Notes: a model not told the origin generated them from the letters alone. Positions 43,601-52,303 are shown, counted from the first letter of the stretch. The stretch: 64,000 nt of DNA from Clostridium sp. SY8519 (GCF_000270305.1 NC_015737.1:306501-370500), one strand, 5' to 3'. Numbers and translations are program-made.

Positions 43601-44278
43601 ATAGCTGATTTCCGCCTGTTCCACCCCCACGATATCCACGGCCGGCAGACCGCCTTCCAGGCTTTTTCCAAAGGCCGCGTAAGGATGGACATATGCCGGC
43701 GCGTTCTTTTCAAAAAACTTCCAGGGGCGGGTCCGGTATCCGGAAATCCTGGCGGTAACCTTCACCGGTACATAGCCGCTCCATTTTCCCTGCCGGACTG
43801 CGTTGCTGTCCGCGGGATCGTAGTAATAATAATTGTCATAGACCACAGACACCCCGTCCGCGTCGGTCTGGTCCAGGTTGTATACAATACTGTTTTTCCC
43901 GCCCAGTGTCTCCCGTTCCTCATTCTGTATCCAGGACGGCGCCGGCACACTGCCGGCCGACCAGGTGACCCGGGATAGGGCTGCGGCGGGGACACCATCA
44001 TAAGCGGGAACCAGCGTTCTCCCGTATTCCGGATCAATCCGGAAGGCATGGCCCTTCGTCAGGGAAGAAGAAACCAGCGCGGAGGCACTGTCTCCGATCA
44101 GGGCAGAGGCAGGTTTCCTGTTTTCGGACTGCTGGATCATCTGATAGACTTTTTCTGTACTGTCTGACGCCTCGCGGATCTCTGATCCGACGCCCAGAGC
44201 CGCAAGAGGGGCCGTAAGGGGCAGCACAGCTGCCAGGCCGCCGCAGAACAGGATCTTCCGTTTGTTTCTTTTTTTCAT
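40613..44278 (-). CDS. Large sortase-anchored surface protein with isopeptide-type and DUF11-type repeats
   Basis: 1221 residues. Signal peptide (residues 1-28, KILFCGGLAAVLPLTAPLAA). A unique N-terminal region follows to about 390. Two related fimbrial isopeptide-like domains lie at about 395-555 and 575-735; both contain YxxxxxLPAG/VPAG, SxVWxDxxDxCL, ITARAK and HRHxES. Three DUF11-type repeats lie at about 755-875, 885-1035 and 1050-1165 (AYTIQVENRNPKADATDLRV, EYRLSVSNRKPGTLARHVVI, EYTLLVTQEREKETARRVTV). The C-terminus has PVKTGD, a hydrophobic span and a basic tail, a wall-sorting signal. Likely adhesin or pilus-type surface protein. No sortase in the window. Confidence 0.82.
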   Translation of the reverse strand: MKKRNKRKILFCGGLAAVLPLTAPLAALGVGSEIREASDSTEKVYQMIQQSENRKPASALIGDSASALVSSSLTKGHAFRIDPEYGRTLVPAYDGVPAAALSRVTWSAGSVPAPSWIQNEERETLGGKNSIVYNLDQTDADGVSVVYDNYYYYDPADSNAVRQGKWSGYVPVKVTARISGYRTRPWKFFEKNAPAYVHPYAAFGKSLEGGLPAVDIVGVEQAEISYSFAYGSAAARTPGRSYTIKSNVTYNDVDNGQAMAVQGGVTQAAVTDDTALYAGLTAKKRNTRADNGDIYLFADAGDLRDADDVHTPEKMFGITYHSSRLKVTYYTGSSGTGGKQSDWQAHPGRQGVRAWFATSRYSFWKTYGELSKQVSDLGEGADETGVTENTVPNIGSSWRYELSYRVPAGIADNAGEQYSSFVWKDAIDTCLVSGDGDAIRPSDIRIVSEEGRELTGQFDILVANNEITARAKEELLADADFYGTGRKGSRIRLLVDVSVRPEARSGDRSRLDPSHRHGESEQEWIFRNRGELTVDGMKKETEQTVTHVPVPKPEEPEKTVTDADETKVTSNSLRHRYETMTYCVRQKLPAGLLLESLVWEDQLDSCLDAATAGVQLRNKKGEDLTECFAIDRTDGKITARAKPEALKSGKLTGTAADGGEIALFLTVGLRKNLTEEELEAHRHFSESRTRVCWENRASVAINGTRRFSNQTRTSLHLTTKTDPRGENEGAPGLAVEKKADHFEGKPGEETAYTIQVENRNPKADATDLRVQDLSLPRDLKVRKDSIEIKGADPGDYILDTAPDNGWILRQKKGAVLPYGKILTITFRAEADGAAAGKTVTNTAAALAYAVPEARDRERVWINREEDFIEKTAGRDKYRVGEEVEYRLSVSNRKPGTLARHVVIQDRIRTKGIRLLPDSITLLDPKGTLIKDAAVSVGENGFVIVTNRNLVSEKGAHPFLTETDRMGKEEKAAWEEWNGPKTLTGMTVTYRAVIEDGKLAGEKGENTAEVRSDRGKAGTAHTVTVKAPGLNMDKLTGDTWQNPGDTPEYTLLVTQEREKETARRVTVTDQILDPGAHMDRDSIAVTWKNKEITETCKIRVKDTSFRIDTGVDLSYGEELKVTYRTKLDPDFRRFDRDGKIRNRAAARGENTPGAEDLEEIQVTEPEHITEVADASGSSGNSRKTEPVKTGDRRHAAGGLLAGSLAAAGLLAALRYRFRHRGK

Positions 44279-44543
44279 GGATCATCGCTGGGAATGCCAC
44301 AGACGGGAGGATATTTCGACCGGAATATCCGATGCAGGAATATGCGTCTATCCTAGCACATTCCGCAGACACACTCCAGAGATTTTCCGCTGTACAAAAC
44401 AGAGATTTTACACCCGGTATTCCGGAAAAATCAAAAGGGAGCAGACCCTCCTCCGGTCTGCTCCCTTCGTCTGAATTTCTTTCCCTGTCCGGCTTTGTCC
44501 CTGCCGGGTCCCGGCTTGGCGGCCGAAAGAAAAGTGCACAATC
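44279..44543. other. Intergenic region upstream of the surface protein gene
   Basis: 265 bases without a gene. It contains the terminator of the 299-residue gene (44436-44468) and the leader of the surface protein gene, which has no convincing ribosome binding site or promoter that I can see. Confidence 0.5.
44436..44468 (-). terminator. Intrinsic terminator of the 44.5-45.4 kb gene
   Basis: AAGGGAGCAGACC pairs perfectly with GGTCTGCTCCCTT around 7 bases; on the minus strand it is followed by TTTTGATTTTTCC. Confidence 0.8.
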
Positions 44544-45443
44544 CTACCGGGCCACAATCTCCAGTTCCCGCCGCAGATATCCCATGATCTGATCCCGAAG
44601 CAGCTGCAGGGCCTCTTCCTGCGCCGGGTACCAGACGGATGTCCCGTCCCTGTGCCGGATCTGTATTCCCGCGTCGGAACGAGCCAGAGTATCCGGATTC
44701 TCCACAGTTCCTGCCGTCTGACGCAGCCGCGACAAAAGCCAGGTTTCCTCCGCGGGGGTCAGATTTCTCCGGTATTTCTCATCTGCGCTGAAGAACTCCC
44801 CGCCGATCTGGCTGTTTTCATACAGAAGCATCCATCGGTCTGCTTCTGTCTCCAGTGTAAATCGATCCTCCTGACCGCCCCGGATCAGGGGTTCCGCCTC
44901 GGAATGCAGCGTAAATCCCGCAATGCCGGCCAAAGGATTCTCTTCCCCTGCCTTCCGTACTGCTGCCAGGGGCACCGACACCTGGCGCACCGGTTCGTGG
45001 GGCAGGAACAGATTGTCGGTGCGGTGCGCAAGAATCTCCTCCCAGCCCGGAAGGGTAGACAGGATTTCTTCCCAGTGTTCGCTGGGAAGCCTGCTGACTG
45101 CTGCCTTCAGTTCGGGCGAGGGCCGAAACCGCTCATCCCGGATGCTTCGGAGCAGACGCAGGATCCGGCTGTTCCAGACTTTTGTGGAATTCATATCATA
45201 GTAATACGCAAATCCGCCCGGTGTGCTGTTGTCCACACAGTAATAGACAAATCCGGTCAGCAGATCAATCTCCAGGCTTCTGATATACTGCCCCGGCTTT
45301 TCCTCCAGCGTCAGCAGTCTGCGCCTGGAGCGCCTGCCGAGGGGGATTTTATACGCGCCCTTTTCATCTTCATAATTCAGGCATCCGCCGTTAAGAAACG
45401 CGCGGTAAGTGCCCCGGACGTCTGATTTTTTTATTTCCTTCAC
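44544..45443 (-). CDS. Hypothetical protein, 299 residues
   Basis: No family recognised. Starts with GTG (AGGAAGACAGG upstream) as MKEIKKSDVRGTYRAFLNGG. No signal peptide or membrane span. It has an N-terminal half rich in beta-type patterns (YIRSLEIDLLTGFVYYCVDN, STPGGFAYYYDMNSTKVW) and a charged helical C-terminus (TPAEETWLLSRLRQTAGTVE, EEALQLLRDQIMGYLRRELE). Probably cytoplasmic. Read in the same direction as the DUF3048 gene upstream, 33 bases away, so the two may share a transcript. Confidence 0.7.
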   Translation of the reverse strand: MKEIKKSDVRGTYRAFLNGGCLNYEDEKGAYKIPLGRRSRRRLLTLEEKPGQYIRSLEIDLLTGFVYYCVDNSTPGGFAYYYDMNSTKVWNSRILRLLRSIRDERFRPSPELKAAVSRLPSEHWEEILSTLPGWEEILAHRTDNLFLPHEPVRQVSVPLAAVRKAGEENPLAGIAGFTLHSEAEPLIRGGQEDRFTLETEADRWMLLYENSQIGGEFFSADEKYRRNLTPAEETWLLSRLRQTAGTVENPDTLARSDAGIQIRHRDGTSVWYPAQEEALQLLRDQIMGYLRRELEIVAR

Positions 45444-45476
45444 GATCCTGTCTTCCTGTTCTTTCTGTCTGCCGGG

Positions 45477-46595
45477 TCAGGCGTTCCGCTTTGCCCTGGC
45501 TTTTTCGAATGCTTCTTTATTCTTATAAAATCCGGTTCGTTTCATGTAATCGGTTTTGACGGCGCAGATCCAGGTTTTTCCCTGATTCAGGGTAATTTCC
45601 TTTCCCTTGGAATCATAATAGCGGGTCGGCCCGGTTTTGCCTGATTTCTTCCAGGTGATGGCCTCGTATCTGCCCCTTGTAATGTAATACCCCTTGCCGC
45701 TGCCGGTATTCACCACATCCAGATATTCATGGGTCTTGTCCAGTACGCTCCATTTGCAGCTCTGAATGATGATATTGGTGACTTCCAGCTGTTTGCCGGA
45801 ATTGGTATCCCGGTGGCGTTCTCCCCAGTCATAGTGACGATAGACCTTTCGGGAAGCATCATAGACAAAATACCCCTTGCCGCGGTAATATCCGGGATCT
45901 ACGATTTTCGCGGATTTGCCTTCCGTCAGTTCCATGGGCTTTGCGTCATCCGTATGGAACCGGAGTCCGTTCCGGAATCCGGATTTGTGGGCAGTCCGGT
46001 ACTTCCGTTTCTGAATGCCCGCGGCCAGGGCCCTGCCATTGGTATAGGCATTGTGGGGCGCCCGCCGGGTGCTGTCCCGGAAATAAGTCACATTGGCCAG
46101 ATCGCCGTCCATACCATTCAGGTCATCGATGGCCTTTAATTTCGGCTTGGCGATCCAGGACTGCCCGTAGTGGGCGTAGATGGCGTCCTGTTCCTGCGCC
46201 CAGTAGATAAAATAATGGCGGGCGCTGCGGCAGGGCATCAGTTTGTCTGCTTTTTTATAATTCTGCATCACCAGCATGTATCTGGTTTCGTCCCCTTCCA
46301 TCGGCGCCTCATAGATAAGATCCGCGGCACGCAGCCCGTAATGGGGATATCCGCCGATCTCGTTGCTGATCATCAGCGCCACCGGACGCTGACCGGCCAG
46401 TTTCGCGCTGATCCACTGGCCGGTCAGGGGACTTCTCTCCTGGCCGGGATGGGTATCCTGCACGGTCTGTTCTGCCGGGCCGGAACTGTCCGGCAAACTG
46501 CTGCCGGCGCTGTTCTGCTGTCTGCCGCAGGCCCCAAGCAAAGTTACACTCAATGCCGCAAGCAATCCGATGGAAACAATCTTTTTCTTTTTCAT
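45477..46595 (-). CDS. DUF3048 lipoprotein (YerB-like)
   Basis: 372 residues from ATG 46593-46595 (GGAGAAAAT upstream). Lipobox LLGAC (Cys about 23). DUF3048 N-domain with RPVALMISNEIGGYPHYGLR, ADLIYEAPMEGDETRYMLVM and PCRSARHYFIYWAQEQDAIY; C-domain with HYDWGERHRDTNSGKQLEVT, NIIIQSC and ITWKKSGKTGPTRYYDSKGK. Function is not established; Bacillus YerB is a membrane lipoprotein, and wall-related roles have been suggested. The extended -10 promoter at 46692-46720 precedes it. Confidence 0.88.
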   Translation of the reverse strand: MKKKKIVSIGLLAALSVTLLGACGRQQNSAGSSLPDSSGPAEQTVQDTHPGQERSPLTGQWISAKLAGQRPVALMISNEIGGYPHYGLRAADLIYEAPMEGDETRYMLVMQNYKKADKLMPCRSARHYFIYWAQEQDAIYAHYGQSWIAKPKLKAIDDLNGMDGDLANVTYFRDSTRRAPHNAYTNGRALAAGIQKRKYRTAHKSGFRNGLRFHTDDAKPMELTEGKSAKIVDPGYYRGKGYFVYDASRKVYRHYDWGERHRDTNSGKQLEVTNIIIQSCKWSVLDKTHEYLDVVNTGSGKGYYITRGRYEAITWKKSGKTGPTRYYDSKGKEITLNQGKTWICAVKTDYMKRTGFYKNKEAFEKARAKRNA

Positions 46596-46906
46596 CTCAT
46601 TTTCTCCACACTGCATCATCTGTTTACGGTACCGCACACCCCTGAAATCTCTGTTTTACTGCTGCAAAACCACGGACTGTGAATTAAGAAAATTATAGCA
46701 TACTCCCGGTATCCCGTAAATCAGCCGCCCGGTAATCCCCCTGCTTTCTGTTCACGCTTTCTTCACACTTCAAACAAAATTACATAACAAACCTTTCGTA
46801 TGATCAGTACCAGAAACAGCAGAAATGATTCAGACAGAAAACAAGCGCAGCGGGCCGGCAGATCTGCCTCCGCTGTGTGATCAGCAAATAGAAGGAGGAT
46901 ACACTT
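46596..46906. other. Divergent control region between the DUF3048 and HtrA genes
   Basis: 311 bases, no gene. It contains the DUF3048 promoter (46692-46720, minus). It also holds a hairpin in the HtrA leader at 46848-46875, where CAGCGG pairs with CCGCTG and encloses the palindrome GGCAGATCTGCC, with no U-run. The HtrA promoter itself is not convincing to me. Confidence 0.45.
46692..46720 (-). promoter_or_regulatory. Promoter of the DUF3048 gene
   Basis: On the minus strand an extended -10, TGCTATAAT (hexamer 46692-46697), with a weak -35 TTTACG (46715-46720) at 17 bases. Confidence 0.5.
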
Positions 46907-48364
46907 ATGTATGAAGAAGATAAAAAAAGAGAAGAAGTGACACTGCCGGAGATCACAGTGGAATATGTGGAGGAAACGGGTTCCGGCGCCAACCATGACA
47001 GCCGGAATACCCGGGGACGGAAAACAGGACCCCGGAAGAAACTAGGATTTATCGGAAAGTCCCTCTGCGCGGCAGTCATAATCGGCGGCATTTCCGGCGG
47101 TATGGTGCTGGGGTCCTTTGCCCTGGGGTCGAATATCACCGGCAGCGCTTCCGCCACCACCACCTCCGCCGCGCTGAGTACGGTATCCGGCTCTTCCGGC
47201 AGTACCGGCAGTTCCGAAAGTTCCGGTTCTTCCTACTCCGTTTCCCAGATTGCGTCCAAATGCACCTCCTCCGTAGTGGCCATCACAAACAAGAGTGTCA
47301 CCGAAACCCAGAACATGTTCGGTCAGAATACCATGTCGGAAAGCGAAAGCGCCGGCTCCGGCGTCATCATCAGCCAGTCCGGCGGAAAAGTCTATATTGT
47401 CACAAACTACCATGTCATCGAAGACGCCGAGACCCTCACCGTCTGCTTCAATGACTCGAAAAAATACGTCTACAAGGCCTCTGTCGTAGGCACGGATGAA
47501 GAGAATGACCTGGCGGTTATCTCCGTCTCCACCAAAAGCATGAGTTCTGCCGCCCTGAAATCCATCACCGTGGCAACCATCGGTGATTCTTCCAAATCTT
47601 CCGTGGGCGACCAGGTGGTAGCCATCGGCAACGCGCTGGGATACGGCCAGTCGGTGACCTCCGGTTACATCAGCGCCCTGAACAAGGAAGTAACGGTCAG
47701 TGACAGCGGAACCACCCAGACCCTGATTCAGACCGACGCAGCCATCAATCCGGGCAACAGCGGCGGCGCCCTGTTTAACATGCAGGGAGAACTGATCGGC
47801 ATTAACTCGGCGAAATATTCCGACACCTCTGTAGAGGGCATGGGATTTGCAATTCCCATGTCCAAGGCAGAATCCATCATCAAAAATCTGATGAAAGGCA
47901 ACTCCAACGCGAAGCTTACCAACGGATACGGCTATCTGGGCATCTACGGCCAGGATGTGGACTCTTCTGATTCCGAATCCTATAACATTCCCCAGGGAGT
48001 CTATGTTTCCCAGGTACTCAGCGGATCTGCCGCGGAAACTGCCGGCCTTCAGAAAGGTGATGTCATCACCGGCTTAGGCAGCAAGACCATCACCAGCATG
48101 TCGCAGCTGCAGAGCGCCCTGCAGTATTATAAAGGCGGAACAAAAGTAAAAATCACTTACTACCGCAGCAGCAACGGCAGCTACAGCAAAAAGACCGTAT
48201 CCGTTACGCTGGGAACCGCCAGCAGCTCCTCCTCTTCTTCCTCTTCCGGAAATTCCAGCCGGAGCGGCAGCAATTCCGAAACCTATGGCAATTCCGAAAA
48301 TTCCCGGGATTACAGCCAGTACTTCGGCAGCGGCCAGGGTTCTTCCCAGAATTACGGATACTGA
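46907..48364 (+). CDS. htrA: HtrA/DegP-type membrane-anchored serine protease
   Basis: 485 residues. Cytoplasmic N-terminus of about 50 residues, one transmembrane helix (about 51-75, SLCAAVIIGGISGGMVLGSF), Ser/Gly linker. Trypsin-like domain with the triad in IVTNYHVIED (His), DEENDLAVI (Asp) and INPGNSGGAL (Ser). One PDZ domain at about 345-445 (GVYVSQVLSGSAAETAGLQK, GDVITGLGSKTI). The C-terminal 45 residues are Ser/Gly/Asn low complexity. Degrades misfolded exported proteins outside the membrane. Ribosome binding site AGAAGGAGG. Monocistronic, ended by the terminator at 48369-48409. Confidence 0.94.
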   Translation: MYEEDKKREEVTLPEITVEYVEETGSGANHDSRNTRGRKTGPRKKLGFIGKSLCAAVIIGGISGGMVLGSFALGSNITGSASATTTSAALSTVSGSSGSTGSSESSGSSYSVSQIASKCTSSVVAITNKSVTETQNMFGQNTMSESESAGSGVIISQSGGKVYIVTNYHVIEDAETLTVCFNDSKKYVYKASVVGTDEENDLAVISVSTKSMSSAALKSITVATIGDSSKSSVGDQVVAIGNALGYGQSVTSGYISALNKEVTVSDSGTTQTLIQTDAAINPGNSGGALFNMQGELIGINSAKYSDTSVEGMGFAIPMSKAESIIKNLMKGNSNAKLTNGYGYLGIYGQDVDSSDSESYNIPQGVYVSQVLSGSAAETAGLQKGDVITGLGSKTITSMSQLQSALQYYKGGTKVKITYYRSSNGSYSKKTVSVTLGTASSSSSSSSSGNSSRSGSNSETYGNSENSRDYSQYFGSGQGSSQNYGY

Positions 48365-48368
48365 CAGC

Positions 48369-48409
48369 AAAAAAAAGGAACTTCTCCGGCCGGAGAAGTT
48401 CCTTTTTTT
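48369..48409. terminator. Perfect bidirectional terminator between htrA and sstT
   Basis: AAAAAAAGGAACTTCTCC is followed directly by its exact complement GGAGAAGTTCCTTTTTTT; both convergent genes end within 12 bases of it. Confidence 0.93.
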
Positions 48410-48419
48410 CCGGGCTGCT

Positions 48420-49652
48420 TCAGATCGGAAGCTTTCGCCCTTCTTTTTTCCACTGCAGGAATTCCGCAGTGGCGGTAAAAATCACGTCGCCGGAAGAATT
48501 CAGGGCTGTTTCCATGGAGTCCTGAATGACGCTGATAATAAATCCCACGCCAACCACCAGCATGGCCGTATCATTGGAAATCCCGAACATGGAGCATCCC
48601 AGCGGCACCAGAAGCAGGGAACCGCCGGCAACCCCACTGGAACCACAAGCCGCCAGCGTGGCTACCACGCTCAGCACAATAGCAGAGGGCAGATCCACAT
48701 GAATCCCCATGGTATATGCCGCCGACAGGGAAAAGGTCGTGATCGTAACCGCCGCCCCGTCCATATTTATGGTGGCTCCCAGGGGAATGGAAACCGAATA
48801 CATGTCCGGGTCCAGTCCCAGGTCTTCGCACAATTCCATATTAACCGGAATATTCGCCGCGGATGACCGGGTGAAGAATGCCGTCACGCCGCTCTGCCGG
48901 ATACAGCGAAAGATCAGGGGATAGGGATTGTGCCGCAGGGTAATTCCCACAATCAGCGGATTCACCACCAGCGCCACCAGAAGCATCGTGCCCACCAGCA
49001 GGGCCATCAGTTTGCCGTAAGTCACAAAAATATCCAGTCCGCTGGAAGATACGGAATCAAAGACAAGTCCCAGGATGCCGAAGGGCGCGCAGCTGATAAT
49101 CCAGCGCACCACCTTGGATACTGCTTCTGACAGATCCATCATCAGTGTCTTTGTCGTCTCTCCGGCCTTTCTTAAGGCCACCCCCAGGATCACCGCCCAG
49201 AACAGGATCCCGATGTAATTGGCGTTGCCAAGGGACTGGACCGGATTGGACACCACGCTGGTCAGAAGTGAAGTCAGCACTTCCGAAACTCCCTTCGGCG
49301 CCGCCGACGTATCCGCTGACGCGGCGGAGGAAGGCAGGGCAATCTCCACCGGATTCAGGAAATTCATTCCCACAGCCACAATCGCCGCGCAGAGCGTACT
49401 GAACAGATACAGGGCAATGACTGTACGGAATTTTTTTGCGCTGCCGCTTTTTGCCTGGGAAAGAGACGCGGATACCAGGACGAATACCAGTACCGGCGCG
49501 ATTGCTTTCAGCGCTCCCACAAATAAAGTGCCCAGCAGGGCGATCCCCTTTATCTCCGGCGCCAGGATGCCCAGCACCGCGCCAATTGCCAGCCCGATGA
49601 GAATCCTCAGAATCAGGCTCATGCCATTCCATTTTTTCAGAATTTTTTTCAT
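48420..49652 (-). CDS. sstT: Serine/threonine:sodium symporter SstT
   Basis: 410 residues from ATG 49650-49652 (GGGAGAGC upstream; the frame is open 15 codons further). Dicarboxylate/amino acid:cation symporter fold with eight spans and two hairpins. Typical SstT blocks: [77 protein letters not shown] and [20 protein letters not shown]. Imports serine and threonine with Na+. Promoter at 49734-49762. Confidence 0.93.
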   Translation of the reverse strand: MKKILKKWNGMSLILRILIGLAIGAVLGILAPEIKGIALLGTLFVGALKAIAPVLVFVLVSASLSQAKSGSAKKFRTVIALYLFSTLCAAIVAVGMNFLNPVEIALPSSAASADTSAAPKGVSEVLTSLLTSVVSNPVQSLGNANYIGILFWAVILGVALRKAGETTKTLMMDLSEAVSKVVRWIISCAPFGILGLVFDSVSSSGLDIFVTYGKLMALLVGTMLLVALVVNPLIVGITLRHNPYPLIFRCIRQSGVTAFFTRSSAANIPVNMELCEDLGLDPDMYSVSIPLGATINMDGAAVTITTFSLSAAYTMGIHVDLPSAIVLSVVATLAACGSSGVAGGSLLLVPLGCSMFGISNDTAMLVVGVGFIISVIQDSMETALNSSGDVIFTATAEFLQWKKEGRKLPI

Positions 49653-49733
49653 TTTCTCTGCTCTCCCGGTGATCAAAAAGGATGCAGCCGTCTCCATCTA
49701 CGGAGGGCTGCCGGTTTTCAGACGTATTTGTTG

Positions 49734-49762
49734 ATTATATCGGATTCCCCCTGTCTATGCAA
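49734..49762 (-). promoter_or_regulatory. Promoter of sstT
   Basis: On the minus strand TTGCAT (49757-49762), 17 bases, TATAAT (49734-49739), about 80 bases before the sstT start and overlapping the 3' end of the dus gene. Confidence 0.62.
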
Positions 49763-50720
49763 GCATTCTGCAGTGGAGAAACAGATCCCCCAGCGCCCCT
49801 TCATATTCCGCAATGGTCCGGGCTTTCCGGATTTTTCGGATGTATTTCCCGCTGTCCGGGAACCTGCTGCCCAGATAGCCCCAGATCTCCTTCATTTTGC
49901 ACATAACCTGCAGATCCCCGGACATTTCCGCCGCGTAGTCATTCATCAGGCAGTCCAAGAACTGTTTCAGTTCCTCCGGTTTCATCGGTTCGCCGCCCCG
50001 CAGTCTGCGGAAAACTGCCGGATCCGCCACCATTCCCCGGCCGATCATAACTGCCCGGACCGCCGGAAACTGCGCTTCGATCCGCCGGCAGTCCGCCACG
50101 GTATTCACATCTCCGTTATACACCAGCGGGTGTACACAGTCCGCGTAAAACCGGGCAAATATTTCCAGATGGGGCTTTCCCTGATACATCTCTTTCTGTA
50201 CCCGGGGATGCACTGTGACCTCCGCCAGGGGGTAGCGATTGTATACAGCAATCAGCCGGTCTGCCTCTGCCGGCTCCCGGACGCCGATTCTGGTTTTCAC
50301 TGACAGGACCGGGCTTTTTCCCTCTTTTTCCTTTTTCTGCCGCAGCAGCTCAAACACCTGCGCAAAGAACCGGTCCAGGCCATCCGGGTCTTCCAGCATA
50401 CCGGCCCCCTTGTGCCGCGCGGTCACGGTCCCGGACGGACAGCCCAGATTCAGGTTGATCTCCGGATATCCCAGATCATACAGTTGCTCCGCGGCCCATA
50501 CCAGCTGTTCCGGCCGGTTGGTGAGGATCTGCGGAATCAGGGTCAGTGTCCGGTTGTTTGCCGGAGCCACATCTCTCTGTTCTTTCTTCTTGAAGGTCAG
50601 GGTCTGATTCGCTACCAGAAACGGGGAAAAATACCGGTCCGCTCCCGGAAAAAACTTCTGGACAGCATTGCGGAACGGATAACCGGTGATTCCCTCCAGC
50701 GGTGCTGCGTAATACTTCAT
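49755..50720 (-). CDS. tRNA-dihydrouridine synthase
   Basis: 321 residues. FMN-dependent Dus: N-terminal YYAAPLEGITGYPFRNAVQK, catalytic Cys in LNLGCPSGTVTARHKGAGML, VKTRIGVREP, VHPRVQKEMYQGKPHL, YNGDVNT and the helical C-terminal domain. Reduces U to D in tRNA D-loops. Which position it modifies cannot be told here. Start with TTAGGAGA; only 11 bases after the CDF gene, so the two share a transcript. Confidence 0.9.
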   Translation of the reverse strand: MKYYAAPLEGITGYPFRNAVQKFFPGADRYFSPFLVANQTLTFKKKEQRDVAPANNRTLTLIPQILTNRPEQLVWAAEQLYDLGYPEINLNLGCPSGTVTARHKGAGMLEDPDGLDRFFAQVFELLRQKKEKEGKSPVLSVKTRIGVREPAEADRLIAVYNRYPLAEVTVHPRVQKEMYQGKPHLEIFARFYADCVHPLVYNGDVNTVADCRRIEAQFPAVRAVMIGRGMVADPAVFRRLRGGEPMKPEELKQFLDCLMNDYAAEMSGDLQVMCKMKEIWGYLGSRFPDSGKYIRKIRKARTIAEYEGALGDLFLHCRMLA

Positions 50721-50731
50721 CCGTGCTTCTC

Positions 50732-51916
50732 CTAACTTTCTGAAAAATCCGTATCCATTGCCACCTGCAGGGTATACTCCGGATACCGTTCCTGTACATC
50801 CGCGATCACATGGCGGTACAGCGCCCGGCGGTCCTCTGCCTCGAAGCCCACCACCAGATCAAACCGAATGGTCTTTTTTTCTTCATTCAGGTAGAAGCCG
50901 TGCATCTGACGGATATGTTCATGGCTCATGACAATTTTTCTGACTTCCTCCCGTACCTCCCGGGCCCGCGGATCCCTGGTGTTTAAGGAATACACACCGA
51001 TGGCTGTCAGGATCACATGACATTCATGGTATACTTTTACCGCGATTTCCCGCAGCAGCTCATCCAGCCGGTCCACGGAACAGGTATCCGGCACTTCGAT
51101 ATGAATGGATCCGTTGTAGGTATCCGGTCCGTAGTTGTTCAGCACCAGATCGTAAGCGCCCTGCACTTCCGGAAAACTGCAGACAATTCCCTTGATTCTG
51201 GCCGCCATTTCCGCGTCTGCCCGTTCGCCCAGGATTTTGGACAGAGTCTCCCGCAGCATATCTATTCCCGATTTGATGATCAGAGCAGCGATTGCCGCGC
51301 CCAGCCACGCTTCCAGGGACAGCCCGGTCCACAGATAAATCAGCGCGGCAGCCAGCACTGCGGCAGAGATCACCGAATCCAGTGTGGCATCCGCCCCGGA
51401 GTTTTTCAGGGAGTCGGAATTCACCCGTTTGCCGCGGCTGGTGACAAAGCGCCCCAGCAGGATTTTCACAAGTACCGCCACTGCAATAATTACCAGCGGC
51501 ACCGGCGCGTACTCCGGCGCCACCGGATGAATAATCTTGCCGATGGATTCCTTCAGGGCGGTAATGCCCGCGTAAAGCACCAGGACCGCAATCACCATTG
51601 CCGTCAGATATTCGATCCGTCCATAGCCGAAGGGATGCTTCCGGTCCGGCTCCTTTCCCGCAAGCTTTGTCCCGGCAATGGTAATGACCGAGGAGGCCGC
51701 GTCGGAAAGATTGTTGACCCCGTCCATGGTGATGGCGATGGAGTGGGTCGCGAGGCCTGCCAGCGCCTTAAAAGCTGCCAGCAGTACATTGGCCAGTATG
51801 CCGATCACACTGGTCCGGATAATCACCTGGTCTCTGGAGAGCGTCCCGCCGGCACCCCCGCTGTCCTGTTCTTCTTTTTCAAATTGTTCCTTTGTTTCCT
51901 TCAGTGTTCCCGCCAT
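50732..51916 (-). CDS. Cation diffusion facilitator (probable Mn exporter type)
   Basis: 394 residues, longer than most CDFs because of a 28-residue N-tail and an extended C-terminus. Six spans, then the ferredoxin-like cytoplasmic domain (about 215-300, with DRLDELLREIAVKVYHECHV) and a further 80-residue C-terminal segment that resembles a second such domain. Metal-site residues: N68-x3-D72 in TM2 (DGVNNLSD) and D176-x3-D180 in TM5 (ADATLD). Zn transporters usually have HxxxD, whereas N/DxxxD with DxxxD is seen in MntE-type Mn exporters. So manganese is the favoured substrate by residue pattern. Start with AAAAGGAA. Confidence 0.85.
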   Translation of the reverse strand: MAGTLKETKEQFEKEEQDSGGAGGTLSRDQVIIRTSVIGILANVLLAAFKALAGLATHSIAITMDGVNNLSDAASSVITIAGTKLAGKEPDRKHPFGYGRIEYLTAMVIAVLVLYAGITALKESIGKIIHPVAPEYAPVPLVIIAVAVLVKILLGRFVTSRGKRVNSDSLKNSGADATLDSVISAAVLAAALIYLWTGLSLEAWLGAAIAALIIKSGIDMLRETLSKILGERADAEMAARIKGIVCSFPEVQGAYDLVLNNYGPDTYNGSIHIEVPDTCSVDRLDELLREIAVKVYHECHVILTAIGVYSLNTRDPRAREVREEVRKIVMSHEHIRQMHGFYLNEEKKTIRFDLVVGFEAEDRRALYRHVIADVQERYPEYTLQVAMDTDFSES

Positions 51917-52015
51917 GGATTCCTTTTCTCCTCCCTGTGTGCTTTCTGGAATCTAAGCATAGCACCGCGGAATCTTCCGCGCAAGAACCGGAGCAAAAAG
52001 AACCGGGGCGTTCCT

Positions 52016-52063
52016 GGGAGCAGAAAGGCGGGATCCCTTCCGGAATCCCGCCTTTCTGCTCCC
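52016..52063 (-). terminator. Intrinsic terminator of the csoR-copA operon
   Basis: GGGAGCAGAAAGGCGGGAT pairs over 19 bases with ATCCCGCCTTTCTGCTCCC around a 10-base loop. The minus strand then has a T-rich stretch (GGTTCTTTTTGC) a little downstream. Confidence 0.75.
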
Positions 52064-52090
52064 ATCTGCTGTTTTTGCGGATGCATCTGT

Positions 52091-52303
52091 TTATTTTTCG
52101 ATGGATACGAATTCGTAATCTTTGTCTTCCACCGCTTTCTGAATCTCCGCATCTGCCACGGCGCCGCTGAGGTTCAAAACCGCGGTTCCCGTCTCATGGC
52201 TGACCTGTGCGCTTTCCACGCCGTCCAGCGCCTCCAGCGCTTTCTTTACCGCAGCCTCGCAATGGCCGCACATCATTCCTTTAATATGTACTGTTTCTGT
52301 CAT
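52091..52303 (-). CDS. copZ: CopZ-like copper chaperone, internal start within copA
   Basis: In-frame ATG at 52301-52303 within copA, preceded by GAAAGGAG at 52313-52320, 9 bases away, an optimal Shine-Dalgarno. Translation from it gives 70 residues ([20 protein letters not shown] to [11 protein letters not shown]), a complete CopZ/HMA protein with the MxCxxC copper site. In many Firmicutes copZ is a separate gene right after copA. Here the intervening stop is missing, so both a fused form and a free chaperone may be made. The free product is inferred from the site, not observed. Confidence 0.6.
   Translation of the reverse strand: MTETVHIKGMMCGHCEAAVKKALEALDGVESAQVSHETGTAVLNLSGAVADAEIQKAVEDKDYEFVSIEK

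Noticed and set aside
42056..43978. Long plus-strand open frame antisense to the surface protein gene
   Set aside because: Same codon-bias shadow; low-complexity composition, no ribosome binding site, and the opposite strand encodes recognisable repeats.
46848..46875. Hairpin before htrA as terminator or riboswitch
   Set aside because: No U-run follows and no conserved riboswitch core is seen; recorded only as leader structure.
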